Below, in pieces: positions 21,363-32,135 of a stretch of DNA of 64,000 bases. Source of the DNA: Utricularia gibba (lineage: Eukaryota; Streptophyta; Magnoliopsida; Lamiales; Lentibulariaceae); assembly GCA_002189035.1 (NCBI GenBank), contig NEEC01000007.1:1302001-1366000 (forward strand). The letters run 5' to 3'. Every line of letters begins with the position of its first letter. Position 1 is the first letter of the stretch. Made by a program: the position numbers and the translations under genes. The notes beneath the pieces are model-generated. The model was not told where the DNA came from, did not search any database, and worked only from the letters and a program-made list of their open reading frames with translations.

Positions 21363-23833
21363 CTTTCCAGATGGAACCCTACACAACTACGACGGACAAA
21401 AAGTTACCAGACCAAAATTCACCGTCGGCCCGCCACAAATCAACACACATGTGAAGCAATTAATTACCAACTGCTTCCGCGTGCTTCTGGTTCCTCCTCA
21501 GCCGGTTCCACATTTTCATCCAAATTGCATTTTTGCCCTGTTTTTATTCCATTTTTCGTTTTGCACCCGCCGTTTCATCCAAATTGCGTTCATATCCACT
21601 AGAATTATCATTTTCAACCAAAAAAGAATATTTATCAAAACTTTATTTTCCAAAACAAAAAACTGGATTCTGCATCTTATTAAAAATAAAAAAAACACTT
21701 TTAGATTTTTATTTTTTAAAATAAAAAATCTCTTGCATTTATTCTCGAAATTAATTATATAATGTTCTATCATTAGCATAAATTAGTGCCTTTTGATAGT
21801 ATAATATTGAAGATTTATATAGAAATTTGATTATAAACTGTTGTTCGATTAACTAGTATATGTATGTTATTCTTGTATAATTATATCATTCACATACTTA
21901 TTTTTTAAACAATCGTATGGTATACACAAATGAAATGATAGCTAATTATATCTATACCAAAATATGTTTTCTCAAATATTTGATAGTATAGTATAGAAAA
22001 TCTTAATTATATTATATTTAAACATTCTATTAATCAAACGACCTTCAAATTTGGAAGTTATCCACTATATATTATCCATGATATTTAAAAAATAACAATG
22101 ACCAGAAAATATATCAAAGATTGAGGAAACATGGGAGTTACTTTGAAGAATGGATATTTCCATTTTTGTGTGTGTGTAAAAAATGGACATCATTAATAAT
22201 AACAACATTTAGGATATGTGTGTAAGAGATGTATGGTGTATGAGCAATAATTGCAAGAAGAGCAGGAGGCTCTTTAAAAAAATGGAAGTGAATCTATGGG
22301 GATGAGCTGAGATCTACTGAAAGATTTGATAGATGTCATATCGGTAGATATAAGTTATTTAAACACATCCACTTGCGCCCATCTCATAATTGGACAGAGG
22401 GACTGCGGCTCTGGTGCCATTGTTGACTTTACCTTGTGTGTCCTCCTTGCCCAGCTGCTTGCTCTTCCAATGCCTCCTCATGGGTGTGAAGACAAGCCAT
22501 GGATGATGCTTGCTGTGGAGGAGCTGGAAGGGATGATGATGTTCTCCCGAATGCTGGAAGCAGGAGAGGTGAGGTAATGAATGGGTAGCTGGAGGATGAT
22601 CTGATCTGATCTGATCTGATTCGGGGGGTTCTGATTGTGGTGGTGGGGTTTTGGAGGAAGGATAAGTAGAGTGGAGTCCTGTGGTCATGTCTGCTGGGGT
22701 CGCGTCCAGGAAATCTGAGGCACTATTCCCTTTGACCCCAGCAGGGCTAGCCAATCTGAGCACCTCCAGATACACAGGATCGGCCAAGATTCCCTGTTAT
22801 GTGGGGCAAGATGAGAACTTGCAGCATGCAAAATATAATCTTTCTGAAAGAGAACATGGCACTTGGTAAGAAGCTGAGACAAAGTGAAAGATTATAATCA
22901 ACCTTTCTTTGGGTTTTCAGAAGTTCAAAGTAGTTTTCTTCCTTTCTTGGTATGATCCCACAGCAAGAACAAAGGCTAAAATGTTGGAAGGCTGACAGAA
23001 AGTAAGAAAACCCTAGGCTGGACTGAATGCCTATTTACTGAAGCACCCACCCTCAATAAGGGGTGCTGCTTGGGAACAACAGTAGCGAAGCAGCCCATGT
23101 GTGTCTGTCTACCCATGGGCACAGTTAACCAGTGTGAAATCGAATCTAGTTTATTTTGATGCCTCCTTCATTGACTAACCTGCAAGACAACAAGTCATGG
23201 GTCGGTCCTAATCACATGCACCAGACTAGATAAAGCGGCAATCAAGTTCGTACGTGGATTTGTAAGCATCTGCATTGCTAGAATGGGATGGCTCACCATC
23301 TTGGATCGCTGTCTCTAGTCACGAGCCGTGCGAACCCACGTCTCCTGACAAGAATACAAGGAGTTGCATAAGTAACAAGGGTAGACGAGTGAGTACCCTG
23401 ACAATGTTATTGGATCTACTATTATACTGAACCATAAACCCTAATAGCAAAACTAGAACCCATCACTCCCAACCTTATGCGTGTAAATGGACAAATTTTT
23501 TTCACGTGGAGAATACCATCTCTCGTTGTTTCTAAAATAGGAATAAAAAAAAAAAGAGGAGAAGTGTCCCGAATCTCAGTTGAGATCTTCTTTCATTTCA
23601 CAGGTTGAAATGGGACAAGTCACTGAACTTACCTAGAGGTGGAAGTACGTACGAGTTCGGCAAACTCTGAGTGAGTGATTGCTTTTTTCTTATGTGGGGC
23701 TCATGTTATCTGTCGCGTTTTGCTCTGAACACTGCACTTTTTTCTTCTTTCTCCCCTACATATAACACAGATGCATGATCATATTCTACCATGCTCCAGA
23801 GTAGTTCGTACTGCTGAAAACTAGAAACCAACA
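21363..23833. other. Long AT-rich intergenic region with a small hairpin and a CTGAT microsatellite
   Basis: Divergent promoters of importin alpha (-) and the C2H2 gene (+) lie at the two ends. From 21600 to 22200 the sequence is very AT-rich. From 22330 to 22790 it is GC-richer and holds a 142-codon open frame on the minus strand (22787..22359) without recognisable motifs, four CTGAT units (22601-22620), and an 11-bp inverted repeat, CTGCTGGGGTC, at 22691-22701 and 22734-22744. A transcribed unit in this GC-richer island is possible but unproven. Confidence 0.4.
22691..22744. repeat. Inverted repeat, 11-bp perfect arms
   Basis: CTGCTGGGGTC at 22691-22701 is matched by GACCCCAGCAG at 22734-22744, with a 32-nt spacer. 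It sits in the GC-richer island described for the surrounding intergenic region. Confidence 0.7.
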
Positions 23834-24334
23834 ATGGAGGAAGAATTGGAGAAGTTATCATCACCTTTGAGAGGTACACGTGAGCCACATCATTCATCTT
23901 CTTCCCGTGTAGTCAAACTCTTTGGTATTCCTGTCACAAAACTTCCGAGTGAGGGCAAGAAGTTTGACTGCCAACACTGCGGTCGAAAATTCACAAACTC
24001 GCAAGCATTAGGTGGCCATCAAAATGCACATAAGAAGGAGCGCCAGAGAGCTAAAAGAGCTAGTTTCATACAAGATCATTGGCGTCTACCCTCAGCGATC
24101 AATGCTGACCGAGCAGCAGGATCTGCGCTGGGTGCAGGGCTTCATATACATAATGACCAAGCTTCTCAATATGTTCCACAGGTTCTATCAGGCATGCCCC
24201 TGATGTACTCCGCTGAGATTATAGCTCGGGCACATATGCAGGCAGTTGACTACCGTGGCCGGAGTGAACCCCATATTGATGGACGAGGAATGGAAGATGT
24301 TAGTGACACAGTGGATGTTGATCTGCGTCTGTAA
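23834..24334 (+). CDS. Single C2H2 zinc-finger protein, GIS/ZFP5/6/8 type
   Basis: Intronless 166-residue transcription factor of the plant QALGGH class. The finger is [23 protein letters not shown], with Cys-X2-Cys-X12-His-X3-His and the plant-specific QALGGH, at about residues 45-67. A conserved KLFGIPV motif precedes it (about residue 29) and [10 protein letters not shown] follows. The C-terminus ends VDVDLRL, a DLNL-like EAR repressor motif. Family members control trichome and root-hair formation downstream of gibberellin and cytokinin signals (family knowledge). Start is the first ATG after an in-frame stop-rich leader. Confidence 0.9.
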   Translation: MEEELEKLSSPLRGTREPHHSSSSRVVKLFGIPVTKLPSEGKKFDCQHCGRKFTNSQALGGHQNAHKKERQRAKRASFIQDHWRLPSAINADRAAGSALGAGLHIHNDQASQYVPQVLSGMPLMYSAEIIARAHMQAVDYRGRSEPHIDGRGMEDVSDTVDVDLRL

Positions 24335-25102
24335 AATGATACTGTGTCTGCCATGTCCATTGTGGTTTTCAGAAGTCCCTTTTGCTATCACATACCATGC
24401 CTTGGAAATTCCCAGAATCAATGTCAAATATTTTCTAATTCTCCTGGTAACACAACATGATCATACAAAATAAATAAAGTCAGAGAAGTTCATGATTGTC
24501 CTCCAATTGCTTTTCCAAGTAGGGAAAGAAACATGAACCTGGTTTGCCCTTCACTGTTCGACAGAATGACCAAATGGGTTCAATCATTGGTTACCCCTTT
24601 TTTTCTCGTCTCAACGTTCCCCTCCGAAACCCAGATAACAACAGCAGAAGCATTTGAAATTAAGCTTATGAAATTCAAGCGAAAACACAAGCCACGATCC
24701 GCAACTCTTTCCGATGGGTGAAAACGACGACTATCCCACAATATTCACAGATCCGAGATTCGATCGGTGCCATGCACAATGTAAATGAGTTATTTTCCTA
24801 GAGCAAATTAGACAGATGAATCTGAGCCAGGCTTTGTCATACCTACCTAGAGCTTCACGCCATTCGTACGGCAGGGTGCAAATTCAAGAGACGCTCCATC
24901 TCCATGGTGACAGATTGCTGGGCCAACAAGGGAAAGAGTCTTGCTTTGGGCCCAATAACATATTTTGGGCCTTGAAAAAAGATAATCAGCCCAAGTTCAA
25001 CTAACGAGGGTTCTCCCAATTCCTAATGAATGCATTATTCTTGTACTTAGACGCATTAATTTTAAGATTAAATCATCATTAAATTATATTTTCAGAATCA
25101 TA

Positions 25103-25138
<36 letters not shown>

Positions 25139-25835
25139 GAGATTTGTAAAATGATGACGTAACACAAATTTATTTAATTAAAAATTACAAAAAATTCATT
25201 AATGAAAATAGAATTAAATAACTAACCTACTTTCTATTATTAAACTAGAATTGAAAACGGGGTATAGAGTTCGTCTGATGTAAATTATAGAAATCGGGGG
25301 TGGGGCCGACATTTCAATTGGGAATTTGAAATAATAGAGCCGTTACCTCTTGTCTGAACTCTTCCCTGTGAAACCGCATTCATTGCACCCTTTTGGTTGA
25401 AGGAATAAATAACACCATCGCCTTCATTCTTTTCTTTCATGATGTTCTCCAGCCCAACACAGCTCACACAATTCACGGAAAAATAAGCCACCTCTCTCGC
25501 TGGCGTCTGTTTCATGTAAGTTGCTTCTTGGGACTTGTTGTTTTCTGGGGAAAAAGAAGCTGCTTTGCTTGCTGTGATGCTACCGGAGGTGGGTGAATGC
25601 TGCGTTTTTCTACTTCAGTGAGGATGGGAATGAATGGGTTTCTTTGTGATCTTACTGTGCTTGGGCCTATATGCGGATTTCTCAAGTTTCATGCTTGCTG
25701 CTGCAGTGTTGTGATTTGTGAAGTTGTTTATTTCTTGTTTTGTTCTACACCAGAGCTGGTTTGGAAATGCTTGGATGTGAGCTGATTTCTATCATTCTGG
25801 GAGCTCGCTTGTTTTAGCTTCAATTCTTTTGAGAT
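24335..25835. other. Intergenic with TAA microsatellite; leader of TRM-family gene
   Basis: AT-rich from 25020 to 25260, with a TAA trinucleotide run at about 25105-25138. The stretch 25340-25830 probably contains the leader, and perhaps a leader intron, of the following gene (donor-like GTAAGTT at about 25518). No other coding signal. Confidence 0.45.
25105..25138. repeat. (TAA)n microsatellite
   Basis: About eleven uninterrupted TAA/ATA units within AT-rich intergenic DNA. Confidence 0.9.
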
Positions 25836-28578
25836 ATGGAGGCTGAAAAACAAGTTAACAAGACTGGTGGTTTCCTACATCTACTTGATTGGCATTCCAA
25901 ATCTCGAAAAAAGTTGTTCTTCAACAGACAAGGTTTGTCTTGTACAGCCATCTTAGAGAAACATCGCTTTCTTGCAAATCTCTAACATGGGTCTTTAATT
26001 CTTTAGAAAGATCAAAAAGGAAAGGATTTGATGGGAGCTCTTCAGTCGCATCTTTTCATATGGTATGCAGTTATGGGTAGCAACATTGGATATCTTTATT
26101 TTGTCACCTTTAAAGGTTAAATCTTTTCCTTTGGTGTCCATAGGTTGATGATGATGTGAGCATAGCTGGATCGAGTATCAGAGATAGCTGTGGCTACAGT
26201 TGTGCTTCTTCAGTTACTGATGAGGATTTTGCTGGAACCAAAGCTCCAAACGTCGTTGCAAGATTGATGGGATTGGATTCAATGCCAAAATGCAATTCTC
26301 TTGAGATCTCAACAACCCCTTGTTCTGAGAAAAGCTCTTGTAACAAAAGCAGGGATCTTAATCGTGATCAGGGCCAATTCTTGTATTGCAGCAGTCATGA
26401 TTTCAACAATGGCGCCGAACCGAAGTTTACGAAGGTGATGGAGAAGTTTAAGACTGAGACTCTGCCTCCCAAGTCAGCAAAAACAATTCCCCTTACTCAG
26501 CATAAGCTGCTGTCTCCTATAAAGAAGAAGAACTTTATCCCAACCAGAGATGCTGATCAAATAATTGAAGCTGCTGCTAGTATGATGAAGCAAATGCGTC
26601 AGGCCAGTTCCAGAACAAACCTGCCTAATGCGAGAACTTCTTCAGCTCCTTTGAAGGTTAAGAGCTTGAAACAAAAGACAGAGGCTTCTTCCCAAAGAAT
26701 GGATAATTCTACTAAAACTGTGAAGAATGTTAAGGGAACATCTGGTTTAGTGGATTCTGGATCATTCTGCCAAGGAAAATCAATTTCACTTGCCCTTCAG
26801 GCAAAGAGCAATGTTCTTAAAAGAGAAAGGCAGAATGTGAACAGTGGGAGTCACTCGACCAGCCAAAATGAGGTGAATAATGGCCAAGCTATGGGGAAGA
26901 AGTCTGGAGTTAAGAAACCTCTGTCACAAAATGGTTCGGGTGCACTTCGGCCAAACAACCAGAAGCAAAATACCATTGTTCATAAACAGAATATGCCTCT
27001 GAACTCCAGCTTCCAAGGTTTAGCAAAAGATGGCACTGCAAGAAAGGATTCTACAGGACGTGCTAGCAGCTTAAAAGTCAATTCCAGCAAGAGAAAATCA
27101 GAGCTAAAGGAAGAAAATAAACAAGAATTGTCATCTAGCACATCGAAAACTGCTAGAAAAAAACAGCTTGTTGATCCAAGTCGCAGTTCTGATGGCAATC
27201 AATCTGCTCAGAGAAAGAGAACAAGCAAAAGTGGGAAAGAAAACATTCAGCTCAACCGTTCAGAGGATGTACAAAATAGCTGTGATGAAGGCAGTGGGAT
27301 GATGGGGGCTGATGTCGTGTCTTTTACATTCTCTACTCCAATGTCACGGTCACGGCCTGGATCCTGGAAGGACGCGGAGAAGGCAGAAACTTGCAGTCCC
27401 ATCCCAGCTGATGGAAAAAATAGAAAGGCATTTCTTGAATCATATGATTCCGGTGCACCAAAGTCCTTGGAACATGATGATATAGGCACCTTACGAGCAA
27501 GTTTCGAGCAAATGCTAAAAGACCTGAATCTCAACTTGGATCTTCCCCAAAGAAATAGAGAGAAGATAGCAAAATTGAGGGATCCTTTTTTGACTGAGGT
27601 AGGGGATAAAAGAACAGAAGTAAAATGTATGGATCATTTTCAGAGGCAACTAGTTCCTGGGCATGGTTTGCAATGCTATCAAAGCACCAGTTTACACCCC
27701 AGTTCTCAGGTACCATACATTTTCTATCTTAACTTGGTAGACTTGCACTTCACCTTTAAATAATTTGTCTTCAGTCTATCTCGATTAGTATTTTGAGGTT
27801 GTTCCTATGATCCATGCTGTAGGTGGAAACACCTTTTGTGCATGAACAAGACGGAAAGACATGTGATTACCAGCTCCCAACTCCAGTTTCTGTCCTTGAA
27901 TTTTCCTCCGAAACTGAGAGATGCGATTCCCCACACACAGTTGACAACAGTAGCACAGAAGGTAAGTCAGCATGAATACTTATCACAGCAAAACAAGCAC
28001 AGCATTCAGTTAACATTTAACAAATGGCAGATTCAGCTTCCTCAGCTTGCCCTGGTACCTCGAACAAGCAGGATACTACCACCACAAATAGCTGGGAGTT
28101 AGACTATGTTAAGGAGATCCTCCGTGACATAGAACCCATGTTTAAGGACTACGCCCTGGGAAGGAGCTGTGAGGTGCTAAACCCACATCTTTTTTACCAA
28201 ATAGAGTGCCAGAGACTGTGCTCAAATGCAGGAGAACTTATTTCAAGAATCACCCGACGCCTCTGGTTCGACTGCACAAGCGAATGCACAGGTTTAAGGT
28301 GCAAACAACATGTCGTAGGAGGATGGCAGTTGTGGGACAAGGGACTCAAAGTGGTTCACAAAAATGATGAACTTGCTGAAGACATATACCACGAGATCTC
28401 AGGCTGGGGTGCCATGGGAGACGCCGAGGTCGACGAACTGGTCCACAGAGACATGAGCAGCAAACATGGGAGCTGGCTCAACCATTACCCTGATAAGCAT
28501 GACCTTGGGATCCAGATCGAATCCTCCATCCTTGACTCTCTCATACAAGAAGAGGTTGCAAATATTTTTTTCCTTTAA
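25836..28578 (+). CDS. TRM-family protein (VARLMGL motif, DUF3741/DUF4378), 801 aa
   Basis: TON1-recruiting-motif type protein, a family linked to cortical microtubule arrays and cell shape. Exons 25836..25932, 26007..26062, 26144..27709, 27823..27961, 28031..28578 total 2406 nt, intact. The N-terminus FLHLLDWHSKSRKKLFFNRQ is typical. PNVVARLMGLDSMP (DUF3741/M3 motif) lies near residue 93. A long Ser/Lys/Asn-rich disordered centre follows, with an LRASFEQMLKDL helix, then PTPVSVLEFSSETE. The C-terminal DUF4378 domain holds YVKEILRDIEPMFKDY, LWFDC and a GDAEVDELVHRDM stretch, ending shortly after ILDSLIQEEV. It resembles the subgroup once misnamed PIG-P-like. The exact TRM number cannot be given. 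The upstream ATG at 25836 is in frame and fits the family start. Confidence 0.85.
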
Positions 28579-29432
28579 TCAGACATGGGGGGTACCCCAA
28601 CCTGACCTTCACTTGTTTATTGCATTTTCTTTTCTTTTTTTTATTTCCTCATTTAAAAATATTTATTCGGGTTCTTTTATTTTAATATTGATTTATTTTA
28701 AGAAAAATAGGGTTGAACATGGGCCTCCAGGTATTGGGCCACTGCAGAACGCATGGCTCAGGTAGCATTTGTTGTTGAGCCTCCTTTTACGGAGTTGCGG
28801 TCCATCTTAAATTGGGCTGCTGCTTCTACACTATGTAATTCATTTTATAGAAAAATCCAATCCAAAAAAAGGTGTAATAAACTTAAATGAATCACACATC
28901 GATTATGCACGTAATCGAAATAGTATATATAGAAAAATTTTCTCTAATCTTACATGATATATTTTATCCAAAAAAATAAAATATAAAAACATAATAATTA
29001 GATATTCGAAATGAACAATATCATATAATACTTTTGAATCAATTGTCATTCATCCTATTCCAAAAATTTTCGACATGCTATATACAAAATGATCTTTATC
29101 ATCATTTTGATTTTCAATGAAGTTGTAATATTTTTGAAACAATCATTATTCTTTCGATTTAAAATAATTCAATATACTATAAACGAGATAACAGATGTTA
29201 ATTGATATTTTCTAATTTTTGATTAACTATATTCGTATTCACTAATTGTAATAACAAGTGATAAATCAGGTAAGAAAAAAAAATCTTCATTTGGTTGCCA
29301 TAGAAACAAATAGATTCATATCACACAAATGCACAGCTTCACAATCGCATGCCCATGCAACTTATTCACCTGGTTTTCAAACATGACGTGGTAACACACA
29401 GTCACTACTGATAAATTGATAGGATTTGATCT
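28579..29432. other. Convergent intergenic, AT-rich
   Basis: 3' flanks of the TRM-family and MYB genes. The centre (28840-29290) is about 75-80% A+T by eye. No open frame of interest and no repeat with clear ends. Confidence 0.5.
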
Positions 29433-30345
29433 TCACGGCCAGTTGCAGACCATGGCGAGTTGATTGCTCCACAGCTCTTGGTCGTAGCCGGTAGTGGCGC
29501 CGAGCTGTTGGTTACCCACGTCGAGGTAACACTCGAATTGGGTGAAATCTTCAGGCTCCCAAGCGGAGAAGTTACCATTGCGGGTACTGTTGTTTTCACC
29601 ATTCTGTTCCAGTTGCATGAAAAGAGTGTCCTGGTCGAACTGCTGCTCCACAGACCAGCAGCAATCAGCACATGCGAATGAATCGGTGTTGTTTGTTGCT
29701 GCTGTTGTTGCATTCCCAAACTGCATCTCTTGCTTCATGTCACTGACGTGAAAGCTGGATTTCGAGATGGAGCTGGAGTTTGGCCGGAATCGATACACCT
29801 TTCGACTGAGGTGGGAGTTCCAGTAGTTCTTGATGTCATTGTCTGTTCTCCAGGGCAAGTGCTTGGCGATCAAAGACCACCTGACGAAGAAAACCTCACG
29901 AATGTTGTATACATTTGTGGAGTGGAGGAAGATGAATGCAACCACTCACTTGGTTCCCAATATCTTATGCAACTCGATGATGAGTTCTTCTTCATCCTGA
30001 GTGAAGTTTCCTCTCTTCACATCTGATCTCAAGTAGTTGATCCATCTCAGTCTGCAGCTCTTTCCGCACCTCAGCAAACCTGAACGCGTTTTTTTCACTG
30101 GTTCGAATGCAAAAAAACTAAAAGAAGCATTCTTGCAAAGGATGGTGTGTTTGGACTAGTTTCATTTTCTTCTTTAATTCCTGGAACTGGAAACCTATGA
30201 AACGAATGATACCTGCATTCTTGGGCAAGAGTCTCCAGCCACCTTCACCATGCTCCTTGATGTAATTTATCAGCCTTTCATCTTCTTCGACGCTCCATTT
30301 CCCTCTTTTTAAACCTGTTTTTTCGCAGCACGGTTTCCTCCCCAT
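29433..30345 (-). CDS. R2R3-MYB transcription factor, P/subgroup 7-like repeats
   Basis: DNA-binding activator, 236 aa. Exons 30345..30213, 30079..29950 and 29880..29433 (711 nt) sit at the conserved R2R3-MYB intron positions. R2: [20 protein letters not shown] to WRLLPKNAG, then [21 protein letters not shown]3: [20 protein letters not shown] then [20 protein letters not shown]. The repeats are closest in style to P/MYB12-type flavonol regulators, but the C-terminal region ([11 protein letters not shown] onward, Asn/Gln-rich, acidic end QFECYLDV) does not show a subgroup motif I can name, so target pathway is unassigned. Odd residue: the near-invariant Gly of LPGRTDN is Trp here. Start is the canonical MGR-PCC. 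Confidence 0.9.
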
Positions 30346-32135
30346 CTACAATGCACAAACAAAAGCTATGGAGCAACTGAGCGCTTGTTGGACTTGGTTC
30401 AGCAGCAGAGATATAAAGGAGACACGGGAGGGAATTTCACATAAATGACTAACAAACGAATCTCTCTTCTCACTCATGTGTGAAAAATGAGTTTTTAGTA
30501 TATTGTTTGCCTTTATTCCCCTCTGTTGCCACCTGATGTGTTCGGGGTGTTAGTTGAATAGATCCAGTGTGGATTTAGGGTTTCTGATAGGCTTTCAAAT
30601 CATTCAATCCAAAGCATGCAGTTGGAATCCGATTCATGAAGTGAAGAACCCCACTGAAACATCATGCATTGAAGTAAGAACCCTACTGTTTTCCTTCATC
30701 TGTCACATATCTCTTCAGTTTCTTTATCAGTTCTCTTATCCCTCAGCACACAGCAGGGAGTGCATTCCATTTCTCTCATAACTCCTCTCTGTGAAACTCA
30801 AATCTTCAGCCTCTGTGTTGATGTATGGAATCACGTCTTTAGAGTCATTGAAGAAGAAGAGGGTTCCGTGGTTATGAAATGCAGGGTGCAATAGATGCAT
30901 TCTTGGGGTACCAAGGGAGCCCCCATGGCACGTGATGATGTTCAGGTCGTATCTGTTGGAGCAGTTAAGTTTTTTGTCTGTGGGGAACTGTAGTGATTTC
31001 CATTCAGCTACCCTATCCGTGCAATTTTCATAAACCAGCACGAGTTTCAAGGTGAACACAAACATGCTACTATTCTTCTTTGTGGAAGGATCAAGAACCC
31101 CTCCTTTTGATGCCCAAAGCATTCACCAGAAAAGAATGAGTGAGGTAAGTGACATTTGAAGCACAAGGACGCTAACAACTGTGATGACTCTAGAAAATCT
31201 GCTGTCATTGATATTGTATGCCGAGGCTTCTGATTTTCATCCTCCCTTCTTTCTGGGAAAAAAGACAGAAGATTGGTAAGGTGTGTGTCTGAGGATAGTC
31301 GCATTCTGTTGCAGAAACATGGATGCAGCAATTTATGCTCTTGTTCCATGACTAAACTGGTGCACACTTCGAGATAAATGTTGAATCCAACCACTTGATA
31401 CATCATAAGGGAAAGTGACTAAGTCGTTATTTACATCCTCTTACCAAATCCCATGTGTCTTGCCTCACCAATGGACCGAGCTTTTAAGAGGTAACTACCA
31501 GTCTAGGAGGGTGGTCCTGGCTCCTAGAGCGTCCCCATGGGAGCTCAGGTTTGGTGCTGCAATAAATTGAGCAATTGTAGGAGAAGGGTGAAACAGAGCA
31601 ACTGGGAAACGAAAGAGAGCTGTGTGTGTTTCCCTTTCCAGCTGCAGAGAGATACACAGAACACGAATAGAATGTTTAAATTGGTGACACTATCATGCCA
31701 TCGCGGTACCATCATCCCCACAAGTATCATTATCACGATCCCTCGCAAATAGCATCACAACATTTCAATGCAGCACCACAGATTTATTTATTACTGCACA
31801 TCCCAAGTTCTAAGAGGTGGACCTGTCTGTGAATCCTCGTTGATGGAAGAAAGCAGGGGGATTCCAAGATCTCCATCGTTAAGAATAGTCATAGGGAAAG
31901 CTAAAAAACACTGGAGAGTGCTGCATTGTGTACAAGGAATAAGAATGTTCGTTTTACATTGATTCTGTACCTTCAAGTTCATGGCCAACTTCCAATGGAT
32001 TCCTCAAGGGAGCTTCTGCTGCTACTCTGTTCATTAAATCAGGACTATCTACAAGGAAAGAAAATAAAAAGCTAATGGACAGGTACACTTCCCAGTGAAG
32101 CTAATCTTTTTCTCTACAAAAATTTGTATCTCCAG
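30346..32135. other. Intergenic: MYB promoter and BRWD-like 3' flank
   Basis: About 1.8 kb. Two overlapping minus-strand open frames near 30736-31122 and 31047-31406 contain phrases such as GVLDPSTKK but no complete recognisable domain; they may be a degraded gene fragment or chance. 31760-32135 probably includes the 3' UTR of the next gene. Confidence 0.4.

Noticed and set aside
22450-22530. miR482/2118-like string CTCTTCCAATGCCTCCTCAT with a partly complementary GTGGAGGAGCTGGAAG
   Set aside because: Too many differences from the miRNA family, the arm order is wrong for miR482, and the stem does not extend beyond the short core.
30736-31406. Two overlapping minus-strand frames that might be an F-box/kelch-like fragment
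   Set aside because: Only short suggestive phrases; frames are discontinuous, and no complete motif or splice model could be built.
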